DNA of 5,467 nt from JAMCUI01 sp964520615 (lineage in GTDB: Bacteria; Patescibacteriota; Microgenomatia; 2-02-FULL-39-11), in contig CAZFNL010000014.1 of NCBI GenBank assembly GCA_964520615.1, positions 1 through 5,467 of the forward strand, given 5' to 3'. The notes under the pieces are model-generated. The model was given only the letters and a program-made list of their open reading frames with translations, did not search any database and was not told the DNA's origin. Below, in pieces: positions 5,424-5,467 of the stretch. Within the stretch, counting starts at the first letter, position 1, and each line of letters starts with the position of its first letter. The translations under genes were made by a program, and so were the position numbers.

Positions 5424-5467
5424 CTTATTGCTGCAGTTTTCTTTTTTCTTTTTGTACCGGTATACGC
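5403..5467 (+). CDS. Start of a secreted protein: Sec signal peptide, 3'-truncated by the window edge
   Basis: Only 21 full codons are visible. They encode M-K-Q, then a strongly hydrophobic stretch rich in Phe, Leu, Ile and Val, then P-V-Y. The next codon starts GC and must be Ala, which gives a V-Y-A signal peptidase I-type site. This is a textbook short Sec signal peptide: a basic start, hydrophobic core and small residue at the cleavage site. The mature protein lies outside the window, so its role is unknown. A good promoter lies just upstream, so this gene probably starts a new transcription unit rather than belonging to the A-B-C operon. No Shine-Dalgarno site is present, which fits a leaderless message. 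Confidence 0.7.
   Translation, partial: MKQFFISLIAAVFFFLFVPVY

Noticed and set aside
5399..5460. Inverted repeat followed by T-rich sequence as a terminator for the A-B-C operon
   Set aside because: The stem is almost all A-T, the T-rich run starts more than 10 nt later, and both are explained by Phe/Leu codons of a signal peptide.
1..5467. Recoded TGA (Gracilibacteria/SR1-type code)
   Set aside because: A1 and C1 end at TGA directly before the next gene, and no gene needs TGA read as Gly.

Overview
All recognisable genes in this window lie on the + strand and are packed end to end. TGA and TAA both act as normal stops (genes end with TGA at 1855-1857 and 3190-3192), so the standard bacterial code applies. 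The DNA is AT-rich by eye. Most genes lack a Shine-Dalgarno site, and the products are mostly small membrane or secreted proteins of unknown family. Together with cysteine-rich surface proteins that carry TPTP/PAPT-type linkers, this suggests a Candidate Phyla Radiation (Patescibacteria) genome, perhaps a Microgenomates-type lineage. That assignment is an inference from style; no marker gene is present.

The main content is a three-gene cassette present twice in tandem. Each copy has: (A) a large, cysteine-rich secreted or membrane-anchored protein; (B) a ~140-residue protein with one N-terminal membrane segment and a conserved C-terminal domain; (C) a 98-residue multi-span membrane protein. 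Copy 1 is A1 (1-1857, 5' end outside the window), B1 (1863-2306) and C1 (2896-3192). Copy 2 is A2 (3197-4630), B2 (4637-5056) and C2 (5058-5354). C1 and C2 have equal length and share about half their residues by hand count. B1 and B2 share a recognisable C-terminal core. A1 and A2 correspond mainly in position, Cys-richness and linker style. I recognise no named family for A, B or C. The layout suggests a surface-display or surface-structure module duplicated long ago.

Copy 1 is interrupted between B1 and C1 by a nucleotidyltransferase/HEPN pair (MNT 2373-2672, HEPN 2659-2889), a toxin-antitoxin-type module. In copy 2, B2 and C2 are 1 nt apart with nothing between them. The MNT keeps all its catalytic motifs. 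The HEPN protein is only 76 residues and appears to have lost its central helices by an in-frame internal deletion. Its start has the only strong Shine-Dalgarno site in the window, which fits a separate origin for the pair.

After C2 the operon appears to end. A near-consensus promoter (5367-5395) precedes a new gene whose first 21 codons (5403-5467) encode a Sec signal peptide, cut by the window edge. The predicted transcription start falls on its ATG (a leaderless arrangement), and a perfect 10-bp inverted repeat covers that ATG. There are no RNA genes, CRISPR arrays, insertion sequences or convincing intrinsic terminators. No gene-free stretch exceeds about 70 bases.
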